Assembly (NCBI GenBank): GCA_964585225.1
Contig: CAZPCZ010000005.1
Span: 1 to 36,201, forward strand
Direction: 5' to 3'
DNA length: 36,201 nt
Source: CAZPCZ01 sp964585225
GTDB taxonomy: Bacteria > Patescibacteriota > Patescibacteriia > JACPHY01
The translations under genes and the position numbers were made by a program. The notes beneath the pieces were generated by a model. That model was not told where the DNA came from. It saw only the letters and a list, made by a program, of their open reading frames with translations, and ran no database searches. This document shows, piece by piece, positions 1 through 7,340 of the stretch. Position 1 is the stretch's first letter. Each line of letters opens with the position of its first letter.

Positions 1-278
1 CAGGAGCCGTCGGGGTTCAGGCGTTTGAGGGAGCCACCCCAACCACCCACGAGGATTGCGCCGTCGGGGAGGGGGTGGAGGGTCCAGATGGGCTGCGCAT
101 GCCCTTCGGCATCCGTGTACGTGCCGAGCACCTCGAGGCGTTCATACGGTGGGGGTTCGATCTCGCGGTGGAGGAGGGCTTCGCGGAGCGCGCGGTTGTG
201 GAGCGAGCACGGCAATGGCCCGCCGCAGGTGGGGCAGGTGCGCTTGACCGATTCGAGAGAGAGACGGGGTTCGGGCAT
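1..278 (-). CDS. N-terminal fragment of a Cys-containing, beta-propeller-like protein (runs off window)
   Basis: This open frame starts at an ATG at 278 and continues past the window's left edge without a stop, giving 92 visible residues. Near the N-terminus there is a CPTCGG motif (C15, C18) with a further Cys at 24, suggesting a small zinc ribbon. Residues 62-92 read like one blade of a WD40/PQQ-type beta-propeller (PIWTL..LPDGAILVGGWGGSLKRL). It lies 75 bp downstream of the AAA ATPase gene on the same strand, so the two may be co-transcribed. Function is unknown; a regulatory or scaffold partner of the ATPase is an inference from position only. The propeller reading rests on a single blade and could be wrong. 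Confidence 0.6.
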   Translation of the reverse strand, partial: MPEPRLSLESVKRTCPTCGGPLPCSLHNRALREALLHREIEPPPYERLEVLGTYTDAEGHAQPIWTLHPLPDGAILVGGWGGSLKRLNPDGS

Positions 279-353
279 AACACCGCTCACACGCCGTGGA
301 GACGTTCAGGCGCAGCGATCGAACATCTCGACGCTGTTCGGAGTCAATGATCG

Positions 354-2513
354 TTACGGTGTACCGACAGTACCTGCGGGCGCAGGACCGGTGCCGCCGG
401 GTGTGCCCCGGATCGCCGCGAGTTCCGCATCGGTCAGCCGACCTTCGGCGACGAGCTGACGCAACAGCGACGCATCGCTGATGATGCCGTGCGTGACGAG
501 ATCCCTCGCGATCTCATTCGGAATCCTTTGATCCTCGTACAGTCGGTACGTATCCATGAGCACCTCCTTCGCCGCGCGGCCGACGGTTGCTCCCGGGCGC
601 ACGCGGCCGGTTGCGGGATCCACGAGCTTCTGCGCGATGTTCCGAAGCGTTCGGAATGAGAGCGGGATCATCGGTTCCTTATCCGCAATGAACGCGCGAA
701 TCTTGGGGAACACCTCACCGACGAGCAGGACGAGGTTCTGGTTCTCCGCATCCGAGAGTATCGGGTGCCCCGCAGCATCCACCACGAGCGCGGACATGAG
801 CGCGAGCTCCTCCGTCTTCGGTACGGGGTCCACCTGAATGATGCTCCCCTCTGCGCGGCTCGCGAGCGGCCCGAGGACCGCGCTCACCTTATACTTCTTC
901 CCGACGTTCGCGGTGAAGAAGAGCTTCGACGACGCGCGTGGGGTGCCATCCGGTCCGGTGATGGTAGGGAGTTGGATCCACTGCTTCGCATCTGCGATGT
1001 AGAACCACCCGGGTCGTTCCTGGGCGGGTTCGGCGCCTACCTCTGCCTTCGGAGCCGCGCGCGCGGTGAGGAGCCCGTGGAGGAACGAGAGGTCCTTCGC
1101 CTTATTGAACTCGTTGAAGCAGATCGCGTCCCCACGCTGGAGTGCGTGCATGACAAGCCCCGCGCGCCAGCCGTTCTCGCGCCCGTACTTGTACACCTCC
1201 GTCGCGAGGTCCTCTCGGAACTGCTCCTTGAGCGTTGCCTGGAGGTCTTCCTTGAACTTGGCTGCGGTGTTCGCATCTATCCCCGCGAGCGCTTGACCTA
1301 CCTCCTCTGCAACACCAATGAACCCGGGTCCAAACTGCGCAATGCCCTTTTGGAGGAACGCGGTGAGCTCATCACCGTGCAATTCGGAGACGCGTTTCGC
1401 AAGTCGCTCGTACGCTGCGACGGGATCGTCGTGGACGATCTCTCGTGTACCCCAGAACAGGTACCGCGTGACGTCGCCGGAGAGATCAATCTCAACGAGC
1501 CGACGGCCGGTCCGACGGCAGTACTCACGCACCGCGGTCGTCTTCCCCGTCCCCGGCGGGCCGACGAGGACGCTCCCGAAAACCTCCCTCGGGTGTTCAT
1601 CCTCATGCCGCTGCATCTGATTGAGGATCCTCACCGTGCTCGGGAGCTCGATGACATCACGCCCCTCCTGAACCTGCGCGCGGATGCGCTCCTTCTGCGC
1701 TTCCTCCGCGAAGTACTGCACCATGGGATCGCGCCAGAGCTCACTCCGCCGCTGCATGACCTCTCCACGTGCGGCCTCGAGCGCCGCGATGGTCTCTGGC
1801 ATCGCACCACCGCCGAGCGGCGAATCGCTGAGCACGCCAGCGTCCACATCCGCTCCGAAAAGTTCTCTCATGATCTCCTCATCGAGCTCCACACGTTTCG
1901 CTGGGCGCGACTCCACGCCACGCGCGACGGCGACGAGTCGCCGGCGTTCCGCCTCACCCTTCGGTCCAACCGACACCGCACGCGCCTGCGAACCGAGTGC
2001 GAGCGATCGCCGTCGAATCTCCTGTTCGTATGCGGCAACGCGTCGTCCCAAATTGACAAACTCGTGGTATCGCCTCTGAGCAGCGAGGTACTCCCGCCAC
2101 GCAAGCTCGATATCCGCCGCCTCCGGGGACGATCGCGCCTCCGCGAGTTCATTCTTGAACAATGCGTACGCTTCGGCGTACCGTCGCTTCGCCGCGCGGT
2201 CAGGCGCAACGGCGGCGAGCCGCTTCATATCCGATGCTGCACGAATGATTCCACGCACGCGGAGCACCGTGGCGAGCCGATCCTCCGGCGCGAGCGGTGC
2301 CTCATGCGCTGCCGCACGGAGCGCTGCCATGCGCTCCGCGTACTGCTGCGCAGGAGATTTCAGCTTCGCACCGCCATCATCCGACGCTACCCCAGCGGCC
2401 TCGCCCTGCCGCTCAGCCCCTCCCGGTACTCCGCCCTCCCCACGCTCTCCCGTAGGCGTCCCCGCTGCGGACGCTCCCTCGGCGGGTCGTTTCCAAAAAT
2501 GGAGTTCTGGCAT
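354..2513 (-). CDS. MoxR/dynein-related AAA ATPase with long helical N-terminal region
   Basis: The 719-residue protein is cytoplasmic, with no signal peptide or membrane segment. Residues 1-50 are low-complexity Gly/Ala/Glu; about 55-300 are charged and helical, probably coiled coil. The AAA core has Walker A GPPGTGKTT at 318-326 and a Walker B-like strand AICFNEFNKA at 463-472. The Walker B aspartate position is Asn (N467) while the glutamate E468 is kept. Sensor-1-like LFFTANVGKK lies at 531-540. About 135 residues separate Walker A and B, a long insertion for this class. The family (AAA_5/MoxR) remodels protein complexes, usually with a partner protein. A consensus promoter lies just upstream (2540-2568). 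The next gene downstream is the propeller-like fragment, a plausible partner. The start at 2513 fits the promoter spacing. Substrate unknown. Confidence 0.85.
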   Translation of the reverse strand: MPELHFWKRPAEGASAAGTPTGERGEGGVPGGAERQGEAAGVASDDGGAKLKSPAQQYAERMAALRAAAHEAPLAPEDRLATVLRVRGIIRAASDMKRLAAVAPDRAAKRRYAEAYALFKNELAEARSSPEAADIELAWREYLAAQRRYHEFVNLGRRVAAYEQEIRRRSLALGSQARAVSVGPKGEAERRRLVAVARGVESRPAKRVELDEEIMRELFGADVDAGVLSDSPLGGGAMPETIAALEAARGEVMQRRSELWRDPMVQYFAEEAQKERIRAQVQEGRDVIELPSTVRILNQMQRHEDEHPREVFGSVLVGPPGTGKTTAVREYCRRTGRRLVEIDLSGDVTRYLFWGTREIVHDDPVAAYERLAKRVSELHGDELTAFLQKGIAQFGPGFIGVAEEVGQALAGIDANTAAKFKEDLQATLKEQFREDLATEVYKYGRENGWRAGLVMHALQRGDAICFNEFNKAKDLSFLHGLLTARAAPKAEVGAEPAQERPGWFYIADAKQWIQLPTITGPDGTPRASSKLFFTANVGKKYKVSAVLGPLASRAEGSIIQVDPVPKTEELALMSALVVDAAGHPILSDAENQNLVLLVGEVFPKIRAFIADKEPMIPLSFRTLRNIAQKLVDPATGRVRPGATVGRAAKEVLMDTYRLYEDQRIPNEIARDLVTHGIISDASLLRQLVAEGRLTDAELAAIRGTPGGTGPAPAGTVGTP

Positions 2514-2539
2514 AGCAGTGATACGAATGGGAACATTGC

Positions 2540-2568
2540 ATACTACATCGTCAACGATACCGTGTCAA
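2540..2568 (-). promoter_or_regulatory. Sigma70-type promoter for the AAA ATPase gene
   Basis: On the minus strand there is TTGACA (2563-2568), a 17-nt spacer and TAGTAT (2540-2545). This predicts a start near 2533, about 20 nt before the ATG at 2513. The -35 is a perfect consensus, so ligA and the ATPase need not be co-transcribed. Confidence 0.65.
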
Positions 2569-2610
2569 CCTCTCCCGCGCAACCTGCCTGCGAGAGCGTA
2601 CTCCTCCATG

Positions 2611-4902
2611 CTAGCGGTGCACCATCTTGAGGAACTCCTCTTCGTCAATCGTTTGCACCCCGAGCTGCTCCGCTCTCTTGAGCTTGGAACCGGGCTCGGT
2701 GCCGACCACCACGTAGCTCGTCTTCTTGGAGACGGACTCCGACACGTCACCACCGTGGGAACGCACGAGCTCCTTTGCCTCGTCGCGAGTCAGGGACTCG
2801 AGTTCTCCAGTGAAGACGCAGGTCTGGCCCGATAGGCGTGAGGCGTGAGGCGTGAGGCGTGAGATGGTGATGCGGATGCCGACGTCGTGGAGGCGCTCGA
2901 CGACGTGGCGGTTGTCCTTGTCTCGAAACCACGCGAGGATCGCCTCGGCTACTGTGGGGCCGATGTCCGGCATCTCCTGAAGGGATTCCGGAGTTTGTGC
3001 GTTCACCCATTCGAGGACGTCTTTCGGCGCGATACGTTGTTCCTTCGAGCCGGACACCGGATGTTTTCCCGGCGCTTCGCGCCTCCTCAACATCCGGTGT
3101 CCTCGCTCCATCGCAATCATCCGAGCCGTTTCCTCTCCGACCTGCGGGATGCCGAGTGCGATAAGGAACCGGGGGAGACTGATGGTCTTCCGCGCACGTG
3201 CACGCTCGACGAGATTCTGCCCGGACTTCTCCCCAAACCGATCGAGCTGCGCGATGTCTTCCGCGTCGAGCTCGAAGATGGATGCGGGATCCGACAGCAG
3301 GCCCTCCTCGAGAAACCGATCAATCGTCTTCTCACCAATTCCCTCGATATCGAAGGCACCCCGGCGCGTGAAGTGGAGGATGCGCTTGCGCCGCTGGGCG
3401 TAACATTCGGGATTCGCACAAAATGTGGCAGCGCTCTCCCGTTCCTTTCTCAGTTTCGTGCGAAACTGAGAAAGGCCAATCTGCCGACGCTCCGCCTTGC
3501 TTCCACATACCGGACATTTCTTCGGCATGTGAAATGCTCTCGCGCCCTTCGGACGTAGCCGTTCGAGCACGCGGACAACTTCCGGGATGACATCGCCGGC
3601 GCGGCGGACGACCACGGTGTCGCCAATCTTCACTCCGAGCCGCTGAATCTGCTCCTCATTATGAAGCGTCGCGTGCGTGACCGTGACTCCGCTGACGTTC
3701 ACTGCCTGGAGATGTGCGACGGGGGTGAGCACACCGGTGCGACCAACCTGCACACGGATGTCCTCCACCACGGTTGTCGCCTCAATGCCTGGCCACTTGA
3801 ACGCAACCGCGCCGCGTGGCGCTTTGCCGACCACCCCAAGGCGCTCAAATAATTTCGGGTCATTCACGAGGACGACGATGCCATCGGTTTCGTAGTCGAG
3901 CTTCGGCCGTCGTTCGCCAATCTGTGTATGGTATCGCAGGATACCCGCCGACGTCTCCGTGCGCTCATTCAAGAGATTGATCGGAACGCCGAGTATCTTC
4001 GCGAGCGCATGGGCGCATTCGTGGGTACGGAGCGCGGCCCCTACGGGGGCGTAACTCCCCCTCGCCCCCTCTTGCTTCAAGAGGGGGGACCCACCCCCTC
4101 CCATTGAGCGGGGGAGAAAAAAAAGATCGTACGCGAAGAAGGAGAGCCGACGAGACGCAGTCATCTTCGGATCGAGCTGTCGGATGGATCCTGCGGCGAG
4201 ATTCCTTGGATTTGCGTACGTCTTGTCACCCGCACGCTCCGCCGCACGATTCACGGCAGCGAAGTCACGCCTCGTGATGAACACCTCGCCTCGGATTTCC
4301 AGGCCACCACGGTGCGCGCGTCGGACGAGCGATTCCCAATCTCCAAGGAGCTCCAACTCACGCCGGAGCTTCGCACGGTGGCGGGCGATCTCCTCCACCG
4401 TTGCAAGTCGCAACGGGATCGCGCTGATCGTCCGCACGTTCGCCGTCACGTCCTCCCCTACCCGACCATCCCCACGCGTCGAGGCGCGGACGAGCGTGCC
4501 GTCCTCGTACTCGAGCGAGAGCGCGAGACCGTCCATCTTCACCTCGACATAGTATTCGACCTGCTCCGGGAACCGAATGCCCTGCTGCCTGGCGTAGTTC
4601 TGATTGCGCTCCTCCCACGCCGTGAATTCGCCATCACTGAAGACGTCTGTGAGTGAAATCATCGGCACGCGATGGGTCACCTTCGTGAATTCCGGACGTG
4701 CCTCACCACCGACGCGCTGCGTCGGTGAATCTGGCGTGATGAGGTCCGGGAATTCGCGTTCGAGCACCTCAAGCTCGTGCTTTAATGAGTCGTGTGCCGC
4801 ATCGGAAATCTCCGACTCATCGAGGACATGGTACTGGTACCGCAGACGGTCGATCTCAGCGCGCAACTTCGCGATCCGTTGTTTCGCTTCGGATTTCGTC
4901 AT
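2611..4902 (-). CDS. ligA: NAD+-dependent DNA ligase LigA with four repeat-derived insertions
   Basis: This ligase seals nicks in replication and repair using NAD+. All family parts are visible (numbering from the longer start at 4914): helical Ia region 6-60, adenylation lysine K126 in KMDG, RGDG at 147-150, GKAPRGAVAFKW at 363-374, zinc Cys C467, C470, C499 and C504, HhH repeats about 520-600 and 645-665, and a BRCT domain 694-765. It is about 95 residues longer than E. coli LigA (671). Most of the excess maps to four low-homology inserts encoded by repeats at 4030-4119, 3444-3475, 3052-3102 and 2834-2863, all in frame and avoiding catalytic motifs. I prefer the ATG at 4902 (MTKSEAK) because the ATG at 4914 is part of an upstream repeat. 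Identification is certain; the effect of the inserts on activity is not known. Confidence 0.96.
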   Translation of the reverse strand: MTKSEAKQRIAKLRAEIDRLRYQYHVLDESEISDAAHDSLKHELEVLEREFPDLITPDSPTQRVGGEARPEFTKVTHRVPMISLTDVFSDGEFTAWEERNQNYARQQGIRFPEQVEYYVEVKMDGLALSLEYEDGTLVRASTRGDGRVGEDVTANVRTISAIPLRLATVEEIARHRAKLRRELELLGDWESLVRRAHRGGLEIRGEVFITRRDFAAVNRAAERAGDKTYANPRNLAAGSIRQLDPKMTASRRLSFFAYDLFFLPRSMGGGGSPLLKQEGARGSYAPVGAALRTHECAHALAKILGVPINLLNERTETSAGILRYHTQIGERRPKLDYETDGIVVLVNDPKLFERLGVVGKAPRGAVAFKWPGIEATTVVEDIRVQVGRTGVLTPVAHLQAVNVSGVTVTHATLHNEEQIQRLGVKIGDTVVVRRAGDVIPEVVRVLERLRPKGARAFHMPKKCPVCGSKAERRQIGLSQFRTKLRKERESAATFCANPECYAQRRKRILHFTRRGAFDIEGIGEKTIDRFLEEGLLSDPASIFELDAEDIAQLDRFGEKSGQNLVERARARKTISLPRFLIALGIPQVGEETARMIAMERGHRMLRRREAPGKHPVSGSKEQRIAPKDVLEWVNAQTPESLQEMPDIGPTVAEAILAWFRDKDNRHVVERLHDVGIRITISRLTPHASRLSGQTCVFTGELESLTRDEAKELVRSHGGDVSESVSKKTSYVVVGTEPGSKLKRAEQLGVQTIDEEEFLKMVHR
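2834..2863. repeat. GGCGTGA tandem repeat in ligA before BRCT domain
   Basis: About four direct copies of a 7-nt GGCGTGA unit lie inside the ligA frame. They encode the short linker SRLTPHASRL between the HhH and BRCT domains. The same kind of short tandem unit recurs between genes elsewhere in the window, with other sequences. Confidence 0.8.
3052..3102. repeat. Palindromic element in ligA (HhH region)
   Basis: Perfect 14-bp inverted arms (GGACACCGGATGTT at 3052-3065 and its complement at 3089-3102) enclose a second small hairpin, GGCGCTTCGCGCC (3071-3083). The element adds roughly 17-20 residues (around 605-625) absent from ordinary LigA and stays in frame. Confidence 0.8.
3444..3475. repeat. 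Perfect 15-bp-arm palindrome in ligA zinc finger
   Basis: CCTTTCTCAGTTTCG and its exact complement are separated by two bases. The element encodes about 10-14 extra residues between the second and third zinc-binding cysteines, the loop of the finger, leaving all four Cys intact. Confidence 0.8.
4030..4119. repeat. GTAACTCCCC-type element in ligA nucleotidyltransferase domain
   Basis: The stretch contains a GTAACTCCCCCTCGCCCCCT motif with an AAGAGGGG partner arm, the same family that flanks the DUF559 gene at 7908-8543. It encodes about 30 residues (266-295) of Gly/Pro-rich, non-conserved sequence inserted in frame. Confidence 0.75.
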
Positions 4903-4904
4903 GC

Positions 4905-5014
4905 TGGGGAACATTCGAATCTACGAATCCGGATCCGAATGTTCCGAATCATCGAGGTGACGTCGGTATTCGTGGCATTCGGATCCGGCATTCGGATCAT
5001 TCGAATGTTCTTAC
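4905..5014. repeat. ATTCGGATCCGAAT-type inverted repeats between ligA and minor pilin gene
   Basis: The short spacer is built of repeated ATTCGAAT, CGGATCCGAAT and CGGATC words in both orientations. It holds no gene. The upstream alternative ATG of ligA lies within one such word, which argues against that start. Confidence 0.6.
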
Positions 5015-5020
5015 GCAGCC

Positions 5021-5881
5021 TCAGGGGCAATTGATGGTCCCCCCCTTCACGATATCGCACTCGGAGAACAGGACGAAGTCGAACACCGGTGCGAGCGGGA
5101 AGGACGAGGGCAGTTCAACGCGTGTTGCGTACCGCGCGTTGCCCATCGCGCCGACCACCGTCGCACGGATGCGGGATGGGAACGCAACGGCGGTCCGACC
5201 ATCGGCATCGCTCGCGGCGGTCATGCGGACACGGCCGACGTTCCCGCCGATGCTCCGAAAGCGTACGCGGTACGCGACCGGCGTGCCGCCGAATTGTGGC
5301 GAGGTGAGGTCAACGGTCTTCTGACTCTGGAGTTCTGCCGGCGAGAAGAGGACGCGTCCGATGGCCGGCGACCATGTACCACCGTCGAGCCATGGGACCC
5401 AACTCACCTCGAGCCATGCATCGGGACTCGGCGATGCTGCGGTGAGGAGCAGGGTGCGCACGCTCACCGGCGTGAGATCGCCCGATGGATCGAAGAGGTC
5501 GAGCTGCTGCGCATCGTCTGCGGTGAGGTCGAGGAAGAGCTCCTGCGTCGTCGCCTCGACCGTCCGCTCCCACGCTGCTCCATTCGGGAGCGTCCCCGAT
5601 GCATCGAGGCCGGTGCGCTGCTCACGCTTCCGAATCGCGTAGAGGAGATCCTCGACGGCAGACTCGGCGGCATACGAGGCGAGCACCGAATCATCGATCG
5701 CCTTCACTCCACGGAGTCGTGTGACCACAATCGTCCCGACGGTGAAGCTCGTCGCAACGAGACCGCCGAGGATGATCAGTGCTAAGAGGAGCGTCGAGCC
5801 GCGCCGCTGCGAGGTAAGAGGTATGAGGTAAGAGGGAAGAGTTTTCCCCAATGCATGTCGACACATACGTTCACATCGCAT
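5021..5881 (-). CDS. PilX/minor-pilin-like protein of the type IV pilus cluster
   Basis: The protein has an N-terminal signature of PilX-type minor pilins: a basic QRRGS followed by one hydrophobic helix (about residues 29-52) and then a helical stretch with AAESAVEDLLYAIRK. The rest is a beta-rich periplasmic/surface domain. There is no canonical G|FTLxE prepilin site; RRG|STLLLAL is a possible cleavage point but lacks Glu at +5. It is the last pilus gene of the cluster, 32 bp after the PilW-like prepilin gene. Possible starts are ATGs at 5881 and 5866 or a TTG near 5851; residues just before QRRGS are encoded by a CTCTTACCTCAT-type tandem repeat, so the true start is uncertain. The role is probably in pilus initiation or tip assembly (inference). 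Confidence 0.75.
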   Translation of the reverse strand: MRCERMCRHALGKTLPSYLIPLTSQRRGSTLLLALIILGGLVATSFTVGTIVVTRLRGVKAIDDSVLASYAAESAVEDLLYAIRKREQRTGLDASGTLPNGAAWERTVEATTQELFLDLTADDAQQLDLFDPSGDLTPVSVRTLLLTAASPSPDAWLEVSWVPWLDGGTWSPAIGRVLFSPAELQSQKTVDLTSPQFGGTPVAYRVRFRSIGGNVGRVRMTAASDADGRTAVAFPSRIRATVVGAMGNARYATRVELPSSFPLAPVFDFVLFSECDIVKGGTINCP

Positions 5882-5913
5882 ACGTTTCCCTCTTCACTCA
5901 TCCCTCTTCCCTC

Positions 5914-6567
5914 TTACCTTCGATACGCCCGACTCACCACCGTCGTCTGTGCCTCGATGGTTGATCGTTCGCCCGGACGACCGGCCGCGGAGAGCTGGAG
6001 GCGCACCGTCACCCGTGGCTGCTCGTTCGATAGGTACCGATTGTTGTCCACATTCCACGCGTTGGGGTCCGCAGTTGGCGTCCGCCAGAACTGGAAGGCG
6101 TCGACGTCCACCTCTGCGCTCGTGAGCGGTGCCCAAGCGAGCGGGTCTGCGCTCGCTCCTCGGCCGATGTACAGGCACGCGGCGACGCCCGATGGACATG
6201 GCCGATCGGTGTCTCCCCGTGCCACGCGGCGGAGCTGGAGGAGCTCACCGTCGCCGGTCTGCAGTGCGAGCACGTCCGTGGGGATCCCGGAGCGGAAATC
6301 GAGCGTCCCCTCGCGAAACTCGCGCGCGATCGTCTCCATAATGAGACGCGCATCGCCCTGCACGCGGCTGAGGACCACGGTCCGCGCTTGCTGCCGCGAC
6401 GCGGTGAGGAAGAGGTCGGCGATGAGCCCGACGCTGATGGCGAAGATGCCGAGCGCGACGAGCAGTTCCATGAGGGTGAAGCCGGCATGACGACCACTGA
6501 TCTCACGGCACAGATCAGCACAGATACATCGTGGTGAGCCGAGCATGTTTTTGTATCGCTGCCTCAT
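5914..6567 (-). CDS. PilW-like prepilin (type IV minor pilin)
   Basis: The 217-residue protein has a clear class III prepilin signal: HAG|FTLMELLVALGIFAISV, with cleavage after G29 and Glu at +5. A long helix follows, then a beta-rich globular domain. It would be processed by PilD (8528-9298) and built into or prime the pilus. The leader is unusually long (29 residues), and its first ~26 residues are encoded by a repeat copy (6487-6616) shared with the next upstream pilin gene. Starts at 6567 or 6546 are both inside the repeat. The gene sits 42 bp after the PilV-like gene. Confidence 0.82.
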   Translation of the reverse strand: MRQRYKNMLGSPRCICADLCREISGRHAGFTLMELLVALGIFAISVGLIADLFLTASRQQARTVVLSRVQGDARLIMETIAREFREGTLDFRSGIPTDVLALQTGDGELLQLRRVARGDTDRPCPSGVAACLYIGRGASADPLAWAPLTSAEVDVDAFQFWRTPTADPNAWNVDNNRYLSNEQPRVTVRLQLSAAGRPGERSTIEAQTTVVSRAYRR

Positions 6568-6616
6568 ATTCGGGTATCTGTGTGATCTGTATCCAATGAT
6601 CTGTGGTCATCATCTC
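6487..6616. repeat. Dispersed ~125-bp repeat, copy A (start of PilW-like gene)
   Basis: This segment and 7206-7340 are diverged copies of one sequence (GACGACCACTGATCTCAC ... TGATCTGTGGTC). Each copy spans an intergenic gap plus the start codon and leader-peptide codons of a prepilin gene. Both encode the shared peptide core SPRCICAD.C.EISGR. Confidence 0.8.
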
Positions 6617-7293
6617 CAATTGAACATTCGCTCCTCGGCGACGACATCGTGCGTGTTCCCACGGCTCGTCCACTGGACGCGCGAGCGGACGCGGATGCCG
6701 ACCTTCGGGTTCGCGACCGCGTCGCACGGGGGGCCGATCTCGATGTCCTCACCGTTATCGCAGATCGGGTACACGTCGATGAGACGATGGTACGGCGTGG
6801 GGTCAACGACCGCATCAGCAGATTCACCTTGCGTCCAGTACGTCTCGCCCGTCACCGTCGCTCTGCGGACCACTCGCGCCTTCGCATTCGTGAATGCTTC
6901 TGCCCCGTATTCGAGCTGCCACATTGCCGTCGCTGGGCTGAACACCGCGACACCGGTATACGATCCCGCACTCCCCGCGATGTCGTCATCCCACGCCCGC
7001 GTCCCCTCCTGGAGCCAGTTCGAATCGCGGATGGATCGCACGATCTCGACGCCCTCGCGCGCGGCGGCAACGGCACCGAATCGCAAGCCCGTCTCATCGC
7101 TCATGCGACGGTTTGCGATGACCAACGTGAACGCCGCGAAGAGCCCGGTGACGATGACGCCGATGGCGATGGTGGTCTCGAGGAGCGAGAGGCCGACGGG
7201 GCGACCGCGGATCTGACGACCACTGATCTCACCGCACGGATCGGCACAGATACAACGTGGTGAACTGAACATGTTCTTGCGTCGTTGTACCAT
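6610..7293 (-). CDS. PilV-like prepilin (type IV minor pilin)
   Basis: The N-terminus carries a basic leader followed by RPVG|LSLLETTIAIGVIVTGLFAAF, a prepilin helix with Glu at +5 relative to the Gly. The downstream domain is beta-rich with two Cys near the C-terminus (ICDNG...GPPCD) that could form a disulfide. From the ATG at 7293 the protein has 227 residues; an ATG at 7344 would overlap the upstream gene, and one at 7272 is also possible. The leader is encoded by repeat copy B (7206-7340). Its place between the DUF559-prepilin fusion and the PilW-like gene supports a role as a minor pilin. Confidence 0.8.
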   Translation of the reverse strand: MVQRRKNMFSSPRCICADPCGEISGRQIRGRPVGLSLLETTIAIGVIVTGLFAAFTLVIANRRMSDETGLRFGAVAAAREGVEIVRSIRDSNWLQEGTRAWDDDIAGSAGSYTGVAVFSPATAMWQLEYGAEAFTNAKARVVRRATVTGETYWTQGESADAVVDPTPYHRLIDVYPICDNGEDIEIGPPCDAVANPKVGIRVRSRVQWTSRGNTHDVVAEERMFNWR

Positions 7294-7340
7294 ACGGGCA
7301 TCTGCGTGATCGGTGATCAATGATCTGTGGTCGTCACTCC
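7206..7340. repeat. Dispersed ~125-bp repeat, copy B (start of PilV-like gene)
   Basis: The second copy of the repeat described at 6487-6616, about 80% alike by eye. It covers the gap after the DUF559-prepilin gene and supplies the start and leader codons of the PilV-like prepilin. Confidence 0.8.

Noticed and set aside
765..2630. Long plus-strand open frame (621 codons)
   Set aside because: It is antisense to the AAA ATPase, whose Walker motifs are clear; high G+C makes antisense frames stay open.
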